Positions 52,103-60,430 of a DNA stretch of 64,000 nucleotides are shown piece after piece; positions within the stretch are counted from its first letter, which is position 1; each line of letters begins with the position of its first letter. The notes under the pieces were generated by a model, which was not told where the DNA came from, searched no databases, and worked only from the letters and a program-made list of their open reading frames with translations. Position numbers and translations under genes: made by a program. This DNA is from an uncultured Oscillospiraceae bacterium. Lineage in GTDB: Bacteria; Bacillota; Clostridia; Oscillospirales; Oscillospiraceae. The stretch covers positions 124,001 to 188,000 of the forward strand of contig CAKTPO010000002.1 of NCBI GenBank assembly GCA_934591845.1, written 5' to 3'.

Positions 52103-52523
52103 TCAAAAATTCAACTCCATAATGATTTCGTCCTCATCACGCCCCGTTTCTGCAAAGCCGATTTTTTCGTAAAGATGCTTGGCGGCCTGGTTTCCTTGGA
52201 TATAGCAAAGCACGACCTTGTTGTATTTTCATTGCTTTCAGAACCATTCTGGCCGCTTCCTCGCCGTACCCTTTGCCTTGATGCTGCGCACCAATGAAGA
52301 ATTCGCTGAAAATATAAGCATTGAATTGAGGCTCATCGTGGTACAATCCCATACCAATAGGTGTGTCGTCATTATAAATGATATATGCGCGGCTTCTTGC
52401 GTTGCGGTACGCATACGCACGGGCAAGGAGCATTGTGCTGCTTGCAACATACTGCTTTTGCTCATCCGTGACATCGAACGGAATACGCCAATTCTTTTCA
52501 TTTACGTCTTCTAATCGAATCAT
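52103..52523 (-). pseudogene. GNAT acetyltransferase gene with a frameshift
   Basis: The first part (MIRLEDVNEKNWRIPFDVTD, then GIGMGLYHDE-like and HQGKGYGEEAARMVLKAMK, the acetyl-CoA loop) reads in one frame to about 52230. Removing one A from the AAAA run there restores a normal GNAT end in the next frame: NKVVLCYIQGNQAAKHLYEK, IGF and a TGA stop at 52103. As it stands the gene ends early with an unrelated basic tail. Own promoter at 52567-52596. Confidence 0.75.
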
Positions 52524-52566
52524 TGTTTTTATTCACCTTCGTGTAATATCTACTACTATTGGCTTT

Positions 52567-52596
52567 AGTATAATGCACCGCACGGATCTGTGTCAA
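52567..52596 (-). promoter_or_regulatory. promoter of the GNAT gene
   Basis: Minus strand: -35 TTGACA (52596-52591), 18-bp spacer, -10 TATACT (52572-52567). Confidence 0.65.
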
Positions 52597-52629
52597 CGAT
52601 AGAGTAAAAAAAGCAGCCTTTTGCTTGTG

Positions 52630-52884
52630 TTATTCAAAGAGCGGGATCAGCGTCATTGGCTCTAGTGCATTTCCGGCAGAGAGGAACACTTTCCCACTTT
52701 CATCCGGCTGGAACACCAAATTCATAACGGTTTCTCCGTTCTCATTTCTCTCCTCCGTTACCCATCCGGAAGCGTCGGAGAAGACTTCCTAGCAGTCCAT
52801 TCTCTTTTCCCTCCGGATGGGGACGGCGACAGCATTGCGCTGTTTTCCGGGAACGTTTTTGAAAGTTCTGTTTTCTTTCTTCAT
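52630..52884 (-). pseudogene. 84-codon gene interrupted by an in-frame TAG
   Basis: ATG at 52884, with GAGG 8 nt upstream, opens MKKENRTFKNVPGKQRNAVA; codon 32 is TAG (52791-52789); the same frame then continues EVFSDASGWVTEERNENGET and ends PMTLIPLFE before TAA. The downstream half looks like normal protein. A nonsense mutation is simplest; readthrough or recoding is possible but there is no sign of amber-decoding genes here. Product unknown. Confidence 0.55.
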
Positions 52885-52940
52885 GGAAATTACCTCTTTT
52901 GCTCCACTGATGAAGACGATTTCTTCTAAAAAAGTGCTAA

Positions 52941-52979
52941 AGGGGCCTGAGACCTGTTTTTTGCAGATCTCAGGCCCCT
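52941..52979. terminator. hairpin, possible bidirectional terminator
   Basis: AGGGGCCTGAGA (52941-52952) pairs with TCTCAGGCCCCT (52968-52979); T-rich stretches lie a few bases away on both strands. Confidence 0.6.
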
Positions 52980-52990
52980 GCCATCGTTTT

Positions 52991-53180
52991 TTATGGAAAT
53001 TCGTTTATTGGCTGCATGGATAAATCGGCCTGTACATATCGGGAAAGGATGGACTGTACCTCATCTTCTGATATTTCTCGGATAGCATGATTGTTTTTGG
53101 GGGAGGAATACCACTTGCCCGATTCCTGATCCTGTTCAACCGTCTCTATGCGTTCGATACAGTAGGAATTTAACCTATAA
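52991..53180 (-). pseudogene. C-terminal fragment of a second anti-sigma-like gene
   Basis: Frame ending TAA (52993-52991) encodes YRLNSYCIERIETVEQ, later SEDEVQSILSRYVQADL and MQPINEFP, which aligns with the end of the 684-residue protein at 53432 (YYRIESHKAVEID ... MKPIAEFEMK). It begins immediately where the sigma fragment breaks off, so an internal deletion has joined the two. Confidence 0.65.
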
Positions 53181-53343
53181 AAGCTGCCATATATGTATCA
53201 CTGACACTTTCCTCGGCATCTTCATTATTTGTCAGGACGTTGTAAGCAATGCTAAAACAGTAGCCACCATATTTGCTATCTGTTTCCACGATTGCTTTTT
53301 CGGATCGCTGCCAAAACAGGTCTACAATGTTTTTATCGTCCAT
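53170..53343 (-). pseudogene. truncated ECF sigma factor gene, paralogue of 55483-56040
   Basis: Start ATG at 53343 gives MDDKNIVDLFWQRSEKAIVE and runs to DAEESVSDTYMAA, nearly identical in layout to the intact sigma gene (MDDQSIVALYWDRSEQAIAE ... DAEESVSDTYMAAW), then stops after FIG. Only region 2.1 is left. Its upstream region also matches that of the intact copy (53369-53422 against 56066-56118). Confidence 0.8.
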
Positions 53344-53431
53344 ACAAACACCTTCTTCGTTTTGCTTTGAAAGGCCCTTCACTTATATGCTCGCAAAAAT
53401 GTAGTGGGATATTGCATGATTAGAAAAAATT

Positions 53432-55486
53432 CTATTTCATTTCAAATTCTGCAATGGGTTTCATCTCAATTTTCATCCTAGGGTATACCGCAATAGCAGC
53501 GTTGTATTCATCCACGGTAAGCCATTCTTCGTAGCTGGGCTTGCCAATTTCCGAAATGTATCTGTACCAGGGGTTGTTGGGATTTGCAAAGGTGTCATAG
53601 CAGATACAGTCGATTTCAACCGCTTTGTGGCTTTCAATACGATAATAGGTATGGCTTTCAAAGGTATCTAATGTACAAACCTTTTCGATGATATTCCCCT
53701 CACAGAGGTACAGACCGTTCAGCGTACTATCCGATAGCACAAGATCAATCATACCGTCAACCAGCATCACGACTTCTCCGAAAGGTGTATCACCAGCGCC
53801 CAGAAGAAGCTCCGGTTCCCCATCCCCGTTCAAATCATGCAGCGCATAACGAATGCTCTCTGGGGCAGTGGAATTATCAATGTAATATTTCAGATAATTT
53901 TCGATACTGTCCTGGATAAACGGATGGCCAATTGATGCAAGGTATTCTTTGATTGGGGTTGTTTTCACTTCTATCTTTTGGTAGGACGAAAGAACGGCAT
54001 GGAATTCTTCACGGCTGATTGGCTGATCCACAAGGTTCTGATCCTCGGGAGCAAAGGATGCGGACAATTTACCGTCGGCGTTTTTCCTGCATATCCGCAT
54101 CCATGGTCTATCCGTATTTTCCGGATTGTATCTTACCCAATCCTGATATTCGATGCTGGTGCCAACGACTCTGGCATAACGATAGTCCTGCCCGTTGAGA
54201 CCATCATCCACAAACATGAGGATACCGTTCTGGCAGACATAGACCTTCGTATTCTCAATCCACCAGACCAGACTTTTGGACTGAGTGCCATCCAGTGTAC
54301 AGACACTGTAGAAATAATCCTCCTGTCCCAACAACAATTCTTCTACACCGTTCCCGTCAATATCCAGCAGAGCATAGACTGCGTTAATGGAATCATAACC
54401 CTGCTCTGCTACCTGGATAATGCGTTCTTTGTAGCCGAAGTTTTCAAGTACCTTTGCTCGTTCTTCGCGCTCCTGTGCCAAACGCTCACTCAGCGCATCA
54501 TACCGTGCCTGAGCTGCTTCAACATCCACCTCCTGCGGATCAACCTTAAAATCGATGACCTCGGCAACGGCTTCCATACCCTTGCGAGTCAGAATTTGTT
54601 CGCCCTCTGCGATATCTCCTGCTCGGACATTGTTTATCAGAACCGTGAGGAAGGCATCCTTCTGATCCACAATCATCAAAGCATTGTCCTTACTGAGCGC
54701 CATCAGAACATCTACTCCCTGCGCTGTGGTGTATGTCCATTCCTCATAGTTTTCTAACGGTCCAATAAAGGCACTGACACCATCAAAAGATGTTTTCATA
54801 ACATAACGCATCCGCATATCCAGTGGGTACTTCCATTGACAATCTTCACCGGTGAGCGTCAAATCAAAGGGAATGTCGAAAGTACCATCACCGTAGTAAT
54901 AGCCTTGATTGTAATGTACCTTTGCCGGTGCGTGTGGTACAAGCAAGCCACCAATGCCTAGTGCATCAAAAGTGGTTTTGATATCTTCCTCGATCCACCC
55001 AATCCCCAGTGTGTTCAATCCGTATTTCTCGCAGATTTCGTCAACCTTGTCAATTTCTTCCTGAAAGAAACAGCCATATGCCAAATAATCCAGACGATCC
55101 TTCATTGGAATTTCCGGCTCATTTATCGGCATTTGATAGGCTTCCCGAGATTTATTCCATTCCTGATTGGCCAAATAGCCAGGGGTTCCGACATAGCCTT
55201 GCAGGGAAATCGCATTTCTTATCTGAGCGAGTTGTGTTTTCTCTCCGGGAGCTGCTGGAGGTGTGTATTCCTCTTGCGTGATAATCATATCACGCAGGCC
55301 AAAGACATAGATAACAGCGCAGCCAACCAACAGTAGCATCATGGCAATAACTGCGGCAACTAACAATGTGCGGCTAAAGGAAAGTCGTTTTTGCGATTTC
55401 TTCTTTCCGTTTCGGCTGTCCAGAGCGGAGAGAACGTAAGGTTCCTTTGCTTCGCCAATAACTTCCAGTAATTGATCTGACTTCAT
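53432..55486 (-). CDS. large membrane-anchored sensor, putative anti-sigma factor of the adjacent ECF sigma
   Basis: 684 residues. A 35-residue cytosolic start (MKSDQLLEVIGEAKEPYVL) and one membrane helix near 40-65 (LLVAAVIAMMLLLVGCAVIYV) precede a very long extracellular part. That part contains two calcium-loop-like repeats, LLDIDGNGVEELLLG near 375 and LHDLNGDGEPELLLG near 565, each heading a beta-rich module, and a coiled-coil-prone stretch near 320-345. Overlaps the sigma gene by 4 nt, the classic sigma/anti-sigma arrangement; short cytosolic tail could bind sigma. No zinc-binding anti-sigma motif is seen, so the assignment rests on context. Confidence 0.68.
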   Translation of the reverse strand: MKSDQLLEVIGEAKEPYVLSALDSRNGKKKSQKRLSFSRTLLVAAVIAMMLLLVGCAVIYVFGLRDMIITQEEYTPPAAPGEKTQLAQIRNAISLQGYVGTPGYLANQEWNKSREAYQMPINEPEIPMKDRLDYLAYGCFFQEEIDKVDEICEKYGLNTLGIGWIEEDIKTTFDALGIGGLLVPHAPAKVHYNQGYYYGDGTFDIPFDLTLTGEDCQWKYPLDMRMRYVMKTSFDGVSAFIGPLENYEEWTYTTAQGVDVLMALSKDNALMIVDQKDAFLTVLINNVRAGDIAEGEQILTRKGMEAVAEVIDFKVDPQEVDVEAAQARYDALSERLAQEREERAKVLENFGYKERIIQVAEQGYDSINAVYALLDIDGNGVEELLLGQEDYFYSVCTLDGTQSKSLVWWIENTKVYVCQNGILMFVDDGLNGQDYRYARVVGTSIEYQDWVRYNPENTDRPWMRICRKNADGKLSASFAPEDQNLVDQPISREEFHAVLSSYQKIEVKTTPIKEYLASIGHPFIQDSIENYLKYYIDNSTAPESIRYALHDLNGDGEPELLLGAGDTPFGEVVMLVDGMIDLVLSDSTLNGLYLCEGNIIEKVCTLDTFESHTYYRIESHKAVEIDCICYDTFANPNNPWYRYISEIGKPSYEEWLTVDEYNAAIAVYPRMKIEMKPIAEFEMK

Positions 55487-56040
55487 AGAAAGCTCTCCTT
55501 TTCAAGCTGCTTCCGGAGTTTACCTCTTGTCCGGTACAGCATGGATGTGACCTTACTCTGGGTAAAACCATAGCTTTCCGCAATGACCGCAATGGGATCA
55601 AAGAACCAATATCTGCGCAAAAAGATGTCCCGTTCGGCTTTGGGCAAAGAATCCAGGAACCGGTTCAGGCACGCAGATAGTTCCCTGGCATCAGAGCTTG
55701 CCTCAAGATCCTGCGTTCCGTCAACGCAGCTGTCCAGTTCTTCCAGAGCAAGGGTGATTTGCCCGCCGCCGCGCTTTGCGGTGTTTTTCGCTTTCCAGCG
55801 GTTAATGGAGATACGGCGGGTGATTTTTCCAAGGAATGTTGCAAGAATCGCAGGACGATGGGGTGGAAGCTGGTTCCACGCAGCCATATATGTATCGCTG
55901 ACACTTTCCTCGGCATCTTCGTTGTTTGCCAGGGCATGATAAGCAATGCTGTAGCAATAGGCACCATATTTGCGGTCTGTTTCGGCAATGGCCTGCTCCG
56001 AGCGGTCCCAGTAAAGCGCAACGATGCTTTGATCGTCCAT
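55483..56040 (-). CDS. ECF-type RNA polymerase sigma factor
   Basis: 185 residues. Region 2 (EESVSDTYMAAWNQLPPHRP, ILATFLGKITRRISINRWK) and region 4 (LPKAERDIFLRRYWFFDPIA, VIAESYGFTQSKVTSMLYRT) are both present. ATG at 56040 follows AGGAGGTGTTTAT. Overlaps the putative anti-sigma gene by 4 nt. The upstream blocks shared with the decayed copy (GATATTGCATGATTA and TTCACTTATA on the plus strand) probably mark an autoregulated promoter. Confidence 0.92.
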   Translation of the reverse strand: MDDQSIVALYWDRSEQAIAETDRKYGAYCYSIAYHALANNEDAEESVSDTYMAAWNQLPPHRPAILATFLGKITRRISINRWKAKNTAKRGGGQITLALEELDSCVDGTQDLEASSDARELSACLNRFLDSLPKAERDIFLRRYWFFDPIAVIAESYGFTQSKVTSMLYRTRGKLRKQLEKESFL

Positions 56041-56065
56041 ATAAACACCTCCTTTGATTTTCGTT

Positions 56066-56118
56066 GAAAGGCCCTTCACTTATATACTCAGGAAAAACTC
56101 TCTGATATTGCATGATTA
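56066..56118 (-). promoter_or_regulatory. putative autoregulated ECF promoter region
   Basis: Two blocks conserved with the decayed locus: GAAAGGCCCTTCACTTATA (56066-56084, also 53369-53387) and GATATTGCATGATTA (56104-56118, also 53408-53422); the 20 or so bases between differ. On the minus strand they read TAATCATGCAATATC and TATAAGTGAAGG, a likely -35/-10 pair. Confidence 0.5.
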
Positions 56119-56147
56119 TTTGTCAAAAGTTTTGCAAATACGAAAGT

Positions 56148-57956
56148 TTATGGCTTCACCATCCAGAAAGTTGGTGCTCGTCTCATATTCGCCATACCAG
56201 TAGGCAGCTGATTCAGTGTTTGAACAGCTCCTTTTTCGCCATACCGTCCCTCTGTATCCCGGTATAGCATATTGCAGGTAGAACCGTGGTTTATAGCACA
56301 GGCGTTTACTGCTTTGTACTCTGTCATGATGTGGATCAGATCAGCGTAGGTCGCTCCAAGAGACTGGGGTGTTCTTCCGTCCGCACTGATGAAAATCACC
56401 GTTCCGTCTTCACGCTGGCCAATGGCCGTCCGGGATGTGTAACCGGAAAGAGTGTCGTATACGGACAGATTTGGTTTGCCATTGATCATCAGAACGGGAC
56501 CGCCCTCATAGCCATCCCGGATTTCTAGATCAGCTGCCTCCTCCGCGGTGATGGAATTACCAACGATCAAAATATTGTCTTTATTGAAGCCCATGAATCC
56601 ATCTTCGTAAATGTGGTCATGAAGACTGTTCCACACAACATGCTCGTTGGACAAAACCAATCCGCAAGGGACACTTCCTACGGCAAGACTGCTTGTTCCG
56701 TCATCGTAGAATACGCCGGCGTTGACTGCCGCAATTGCGTTTTCCTGCTCTATTGCTTTATCAATGCCAATTCCCGGTGTGTCCTGGGAGAGGAAATCAG
56801 AAGACGTTGCCAGGTAGACCTTTGAAGGATCACGAACCAGCATCACATGGGCGGTAAAGGTTTGTCCGGTGTAAGTGTCAATTTGAATACCATCCGGGAA
56901 AGCTGCCCACGCATCATTCAGGTTTTCTTCCTCCGTGGATATTGTGGGTGCTGTGGTCGGCTGCGTTGGTGCTGTAGGCGTTGTGGTGCTGGGCGCATCC
57001 TGAACAGGCTCGGATTTTTGAAAATCCGGGGCTGCTTGCTTTTTGGGAACAGTCAAAAATCCAATTGCCGTTGCCAATATAGCAACAACCGAAACAAGAA
57101 CGACCCAGAAGCGGGGCTTCTTGTAATTCAGAATATTGCGCACCCGCTGGACAACTGCCGTTTCTCCAAAAGCCACGGGACAGGCCAGCACCAGCCGCTT
57201 TCCACCGCTGCAATCCAAAAGTGCTGCGGAATAGGCTTTCTTTTCAACCAGGCCAAAGTGAGAGACGACCATTTCGTCACAGGCAAACTCAATATCCCGG
57301 CATACAAGAAAGTAGGCGATCCATACAAAGGGGTCAAACCAATAAACAGATAAAAGGATGAACGCCAGGGGTTTCCACCAGTGATCTTTTCTGGATAGAT
57401 GGCTCCGCTCGTGGGCAATCACATGGGCCTTGGCCGGCCCACACAGGCCGGAGGGCAGGTAAATTCTGGGCCGAATAAAACCGAGAATAAACGGGGTCGT
57501 TACAGCATCGCAAATCCAGATGTCGTCCGTTTCCGGAATGGCTTCCATTACAAGGTGCCGCATTCTGATGTAACTGAATAGAAAATAGCTCAGCATGAGG
57601 CAAAGACCAATGCACCACACAATCGGTAACACCGAGACCTGAGGCTGGCTGCTTTCAGTTATGGCTTTTTGGTTTTCCGGAATCTGCGCTTGGGTTGCAC
57701 CGGAGGGAACAGGTTCCGGATGAATCAGGTTCGTATTGACGGTTTCCTGAATGACAGAAGTAGTCTGCGGGACCATGCTGACGGGGCTTTCAATGGAGAA
57801 CGGAAAGACCAACCGCAAAGCAACGACGGCCCAGAGCATACAGACGATCCGCCTTGGTGCCTTTCTCAAAAGTATACGAAGAAAGATCACTGCAACGATC
57901 AGCCAATTTGCCAGAAGGCTAAGACTGACGAGTTTCGCAAATACGGTTTCCATCAT
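56148..57956 (-). CDS. BlaR1-like M56 metalloprotease fused to a NAGPA (phosphodiester glycosidase) domain
   Basis: 602 residues. Residues 1-310 are a BlaR1/MecR1-type M56 unit: membrane helices at about 8-30, 35-50, 108-128 and 285-305, zinc motif VIAHERSHLSRKD near 190 and CRDIEFACDE near 228. After a Thr/Pro linker (about 320-350) comes an extracellular NAGPA domain (about 360-602): AAVNAGVFYDDGTSS, GFMGFNKDNILIVG, RTAIGQREDGTVIFISADGR. Where active members have an LDGG motif this one reads INHGSTCNM, so a key Asp is missing. BlaR1 normally has a penicillin-binding domain here. ATG overlaps the BlaI stop by one base. Confidence 0.88.
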   Translation of the reverse strand: MMETVFAKLVSLSLLANWLIVAVIFLRILLRKAPRRIVCMLWAVVALRLVFPFSIESPVSMVPQTTSVIQETVNTNLIHPEPVPSGATQAQIPENQKAITESSQPQVSVLPIVWCIGLCLMLSYFLFSYIRMRHLVMEAIPETDDIWICDAVTTPFILGFIRPRIYLPSGLCGPAKAHVIAHERSHLSRKDHWWKPLAFILLSVYWFDPFVWIAYFLVCRDIEFACDEMVVSHFGLVEKKAYSAALLDCSGGKRLVLACPVAFGETAVVQRVRNILNYKKPRFWVVLVSVVAILATAIGFLTVPKKQAAPDFQKSEPVQDAPSTTTPTAPTQPTTAPTISTEEENLNDAWAAFPDGIQIDTYTGQTFTAHVMLVRDPSKVYLATSSDFLSQDTPGIGIDKAIEQENAIAAVNAGVFYDDGTSSLAVGSVPCGLVLSNEHVVWNSLHDHIYEDGFMGFNKDNILIVGNSITAEEAADLEIRDGYEGGPVLMINGKPNLSVYDTLSGYTSRTAIGQREDGTVIFISADGRTPQSLGATYADLIHIMTEYKAVNACAINHGSTCNMLYRDTEGRYGEKGAVQTLNQLPTGMANMRRAPTFWMVKP

Positions 57957-58318
57957 TACTCCTCCCCTGCTTCATCGATCATCTTCCGGACCAGCATCCG
58001 TTCTTCATCCGACAAGGGGCGGCTTCTGGAAAATGCCGCCAGAAATGCCGGGAAAGAGCCTTGAAATGCGGTGTCCACGAATTGCTCACTCTGCATGGAA
58101 TAAAACTGTTCCCTGGAAATAAGGGATGTGACCGTTCCGTTGTTGTTCTGAAACAGTCCCTTGTCGCAAAGCCTACGAAGGACGGTATGCACCGTTGTCC
58201 GTTTCCATTGTAGCTCCTCCCCTGCCAGTTTTACAAGGGTGGAAGAAGATACCGGTTCGTTCTTCCAAATCATATCCGCAAAGCGGGATTCTACTACACC
58301 GAGCTGTATTTCATTCAT
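57956..58318 (-). CDS. BlaI/MecI-family repressor, copy 1
   Basis: 120 residues. Winged helix (LGVVESRFADMIWKNEPVSS, WKRTTVHTVLRRLCDKGLF) and C-terminal dimerisation helices. In the classical system M56 proteolysis inactivates this protein. AAGGAGGAATC precedes the ATG. One-base overlap with the M56-NAGPA gene makes a two-gene operon; twin palindromic operators lie directly upstream, so it is autoregulated. Closely similar to copy 2 at 60603. Confidence 0.93.
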   Translation of the reverse strand: MNEIQLGVVESRFADMIWKNEPVSSSTLVKLAGEELQWKRTTVHTVLRRLCDKGLFQNNNGTVTSLISREQFYSMQSEQFVDTAFQGSFPAFLAAFSRSRPLSDEERMLVRKMIDEAGEE

Positions 58319-58340
58319 TTTGATGATTCCTCCTTTTTGG

Positions 58341-58395
58341 GACTACATAACGTAGTCTATACTTAAAGACTACACTATGTAGTCCCAAAAGTCAA
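58341..58395 (-). promoter_or_regulatory. promoter with twin BlaI operators, circuit 1
   Basis: Palindromes GACTACATAACGTAGTC (58341-58357) and GACTACACTATGTAGTC (58368-58384), 27 bp centre to centre. On the minus strand TTGACT (58395-58390) is the -35; the operators cover the -10 and start region. They resemble the TACA/TGTA dyads of bla/mec operators. Confidence 0.8.
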
Positions 58396-58434
58396 GACTT
58401 TTTTTCAAAACCGTTTCTAAAAGGGGCTGCATAA

Positions 58435-58473
58435 GAATTTGCCAGGAAAACATAGCGTTTTCCTGGCAAATTC
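58435..58473. other. perfect hairpin between the two circuits
   Basis: GAATTTGCCAGGAAAAC (58435-58451) pairs with GTTTTCCTGGCAAATTC (58457-58473), 17-bp stem and ATAGC-type 5-nt loop. No T run; may end the M56-LCP transcript or be a small repeat element. Confidence 0.6.
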
Positions 58474-58514
58474 AAGAACCCTTTGGCGGTTTTGTGGTTC
58501 TATTGGCAGCACAT

Positions 58515-60287
58515 TTATTGAACACTGCACCCAAGAATGGCCCTGCATTTATCCAGATTGGGAATCAGAACCTTGTGGGGACGGCCAAGTAGGTCAATTT
58601 CCGTTTCTTCTGAGGAGGTTCTATCGGGGCATTGGGCAACTGTGACCCGATAGGAGGAGTGCCCATTGAGCCATTGTTCCCGATAGTCTTCCAATTGGGA
58701 GTTTTCTAAATCTGTTTCCAAAAGAGGAAGAACAGCCTCCAGCAATTGGGAAAATTGCTCCCCAGAAAGCTTCCGACAGGCATCTAAAACCGTGGAAATT
58801 ACCGTGGCATTCCTCTCTGAACGGCGGTACAGGCTTTCGTCCGGAAGAAAAAGATACCGATAAGCGAATGCAGCCTTACCGTTTAAGTGATATGTTCCCT
58901 CCGAATGATTATCCAGTGAAATTTGTTTCTCGGACAGGCAGCCTATTTCATCGTCTTCCAGTGGCAGATCAATACCGCCAAGGGCATCAACAATGCCAAT
59001 GAATACATCTGGACTTAGTTCCACGCTTCCATCAATAGATATGCCAAGATTCTCTGTAATGCCTTTGCTCAAAAACGGCCCGCCATGATCTTCATCATTC
59101 CAGGCACGTCCCAAAGCGTGGGCAATATTCAAAGTTGTTTGTCCAACGGCATGAACTGTTTTAGAATCGGAATAGTTACCGAATTCCATATATGTCCAGG
59201 CAGGAAATACATAAAAATTCCATGTCTTGGTATTTGAATCTATAGACGTCAAAACTATAGAACCTGCGTTTTTGATCTCAGTGCCATCCTTTAGCACAGT
59301 AGTATATTGACCAATGACAAGCAATCCAGGGCTTTTCGGTGCAGCATGGACAGGAGCAGTCAAAAAGCCAACGCCAATTGCCGCAATGACGAGAATGCTC
59401 AGAGCTGTGTGCCATGCTGTTGGCCGTTTATAGCGGACAATGCTGGTAATGCGGTGCTTCACGTTCTTCTCTCCGAAAGCCAACGGTGCGGCTATCGCAG
59501 TTTTCTGGCCGCTGTAGCGCAAAAGGACCCTGGAATAAACCATCTTTTGCGAAACGGTCATATTCCGAATGACCGCTTCATCACAGGCAACCTCAATATC
59601 ACGGCAAAAAACAAAATAGGCAACCCATATCATAGGGTGAAACCAATACAGCGACAACAGAAAGAAACCCAATGGCTTCCACAGATAGTCCTTCCGCCTC
59701 AGATGCGCTTGTTCGTGGGCAAGGATAAAGGGCAATTCCTCTAGCTTCAGGCAGGATGGAAGATATATATTGGGCTTGAGCAGACCGAAAACAAAAGGTT
59801 CCTCAATGTAATCACAGGAATAGAGCCTGGGACCGACAGCCAAGGAAGCGGACAGTCTTCTTTTTGTAGCGATGCTCCACCCAACAGCATAAACGGACAT
59901 TCCGGCAAATCCAACGAGCCATACAAAAGAAAGCATACCAAGCATATCAAAGGCAACCTCGGAAGAAGTCTGCGGCTCTAGTCTCAGATTTTGCAGCAAT
60001 GCTAAATCAGGCACAAGAGCGGTTTCGACTCTCTCAGGGGATAATCGAGCGGATGTTTCCGGAGTCGGATAAAAGGTCTCCTGTTCGATAGGAGCTGATG
60101 TTGGAAGAACACAAAGAGGACTTTCGATGCTGACTGGGGCAATCAGGCGAACCGCTAGGAGGACCCACAGGAAGCAGGAGACCGTTCTGGATTTTCGTGA
60201 AAGAAACAGGTGCGCGAGCAAAATCACCGGCAGCAGCCAGGCGGCGGAGATGCTGTTGTTCAGTAGCCATAAAAACAGTTCTTTCAT
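58515..60287 (-). CDS. BlaR1-like M56 metalloprotease fused to a degenerate LCP (LytR-CpsA-Psr) domain
   Basis: 590 residues. M56 unit (1-315) with membrane helices near 10-30, 35-50, 115-135 and 295-312, zinc motif ILAHEQAHLRRKD near 191 and CRDIEVACDE near 228. The extracellular part (about 325-590) aligns with the LCP protein at 60978: IVDALGGIDLPLEDDEIG, LNGKAAFAYRYLF and YRRSERNATVIS. The catalytic FLRD/FPRD motif of LCP transferases is FPAW here, so the Arg and Asp are gone. Suggests a sensor for lipid-linked wall polymer or LCP substrate. AGAGGATCATT precedes the ATG. Divergent from the blaI-LCP operon. Confidence 0.85.
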   Translation of the reverse strand: MKELFLWLLNNSISAAWLLPVILLAHLFLSRKSRTVSCFLWVLLAVRLIAPVSIESPLCVLPTSAPIEQETFYPTPETSARLSPERVETALVPDLALLQNLRLEPQTSSEVAFDMLGMLSFVWLVGFAGMSVYAVGWSIATKRRLSASLAVGPRLYSCDYIEEPFVFGLLKPNIYLPSCLKLEELPFILAHEQAHLRRKDYLWKPLGFFLLSLYWFHPMIWVAYFVFCRDIEVACDEAVIRNMTVSQKMVYSRVLLRYSGQKTAIAAPLAFGEKNVKHRITSIVRYKRPTAWHTALSILVIAAIGVGFLTAPVHAAPKSPGLLVIGQYTTVLKDGTEIKNAGSIVLTSIDSNTKTWNFYVFPAWTYMEFGNYSDSKTVHAVGQTTLNIAHALGRAWNDEDHGGPFLSKGITENLGISIDGSVELSPDVFIGIVDALGGIDLPLEDDEIGCLSEKQISLDNHSEGTYHLNGKAAFAYRYLFLPDESLYRRSERNATVISTVLDACRKLSGEQFSQLLEAVLPLLETDLENSQLEDYREQWLNGHSSYRVTVAQCPDRTSSEETEIDLLGRPHKVLIPNLDKCRAILGCSVQ

Positions 60288-60430
60288 AATGATCCTCTCT
60301 CATAATTATCGATTGTTTTACGGAGTTGCTCCGACAACCTTTTGCAAATGCAGTTCTAAAGCGAAAAATGTTATAATGACAAGCAATGAACTGTAGCCAG
60401 AGTTTTGTTGTATATAAGCTGCTCATTCTC

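Noticed and set aside
52789-52791. Amber codon read as pyrrolysine
   Set aside because: No pylT, pylS or methylamine methyltransferase genes are in the window; nonsense mutation is simpler.
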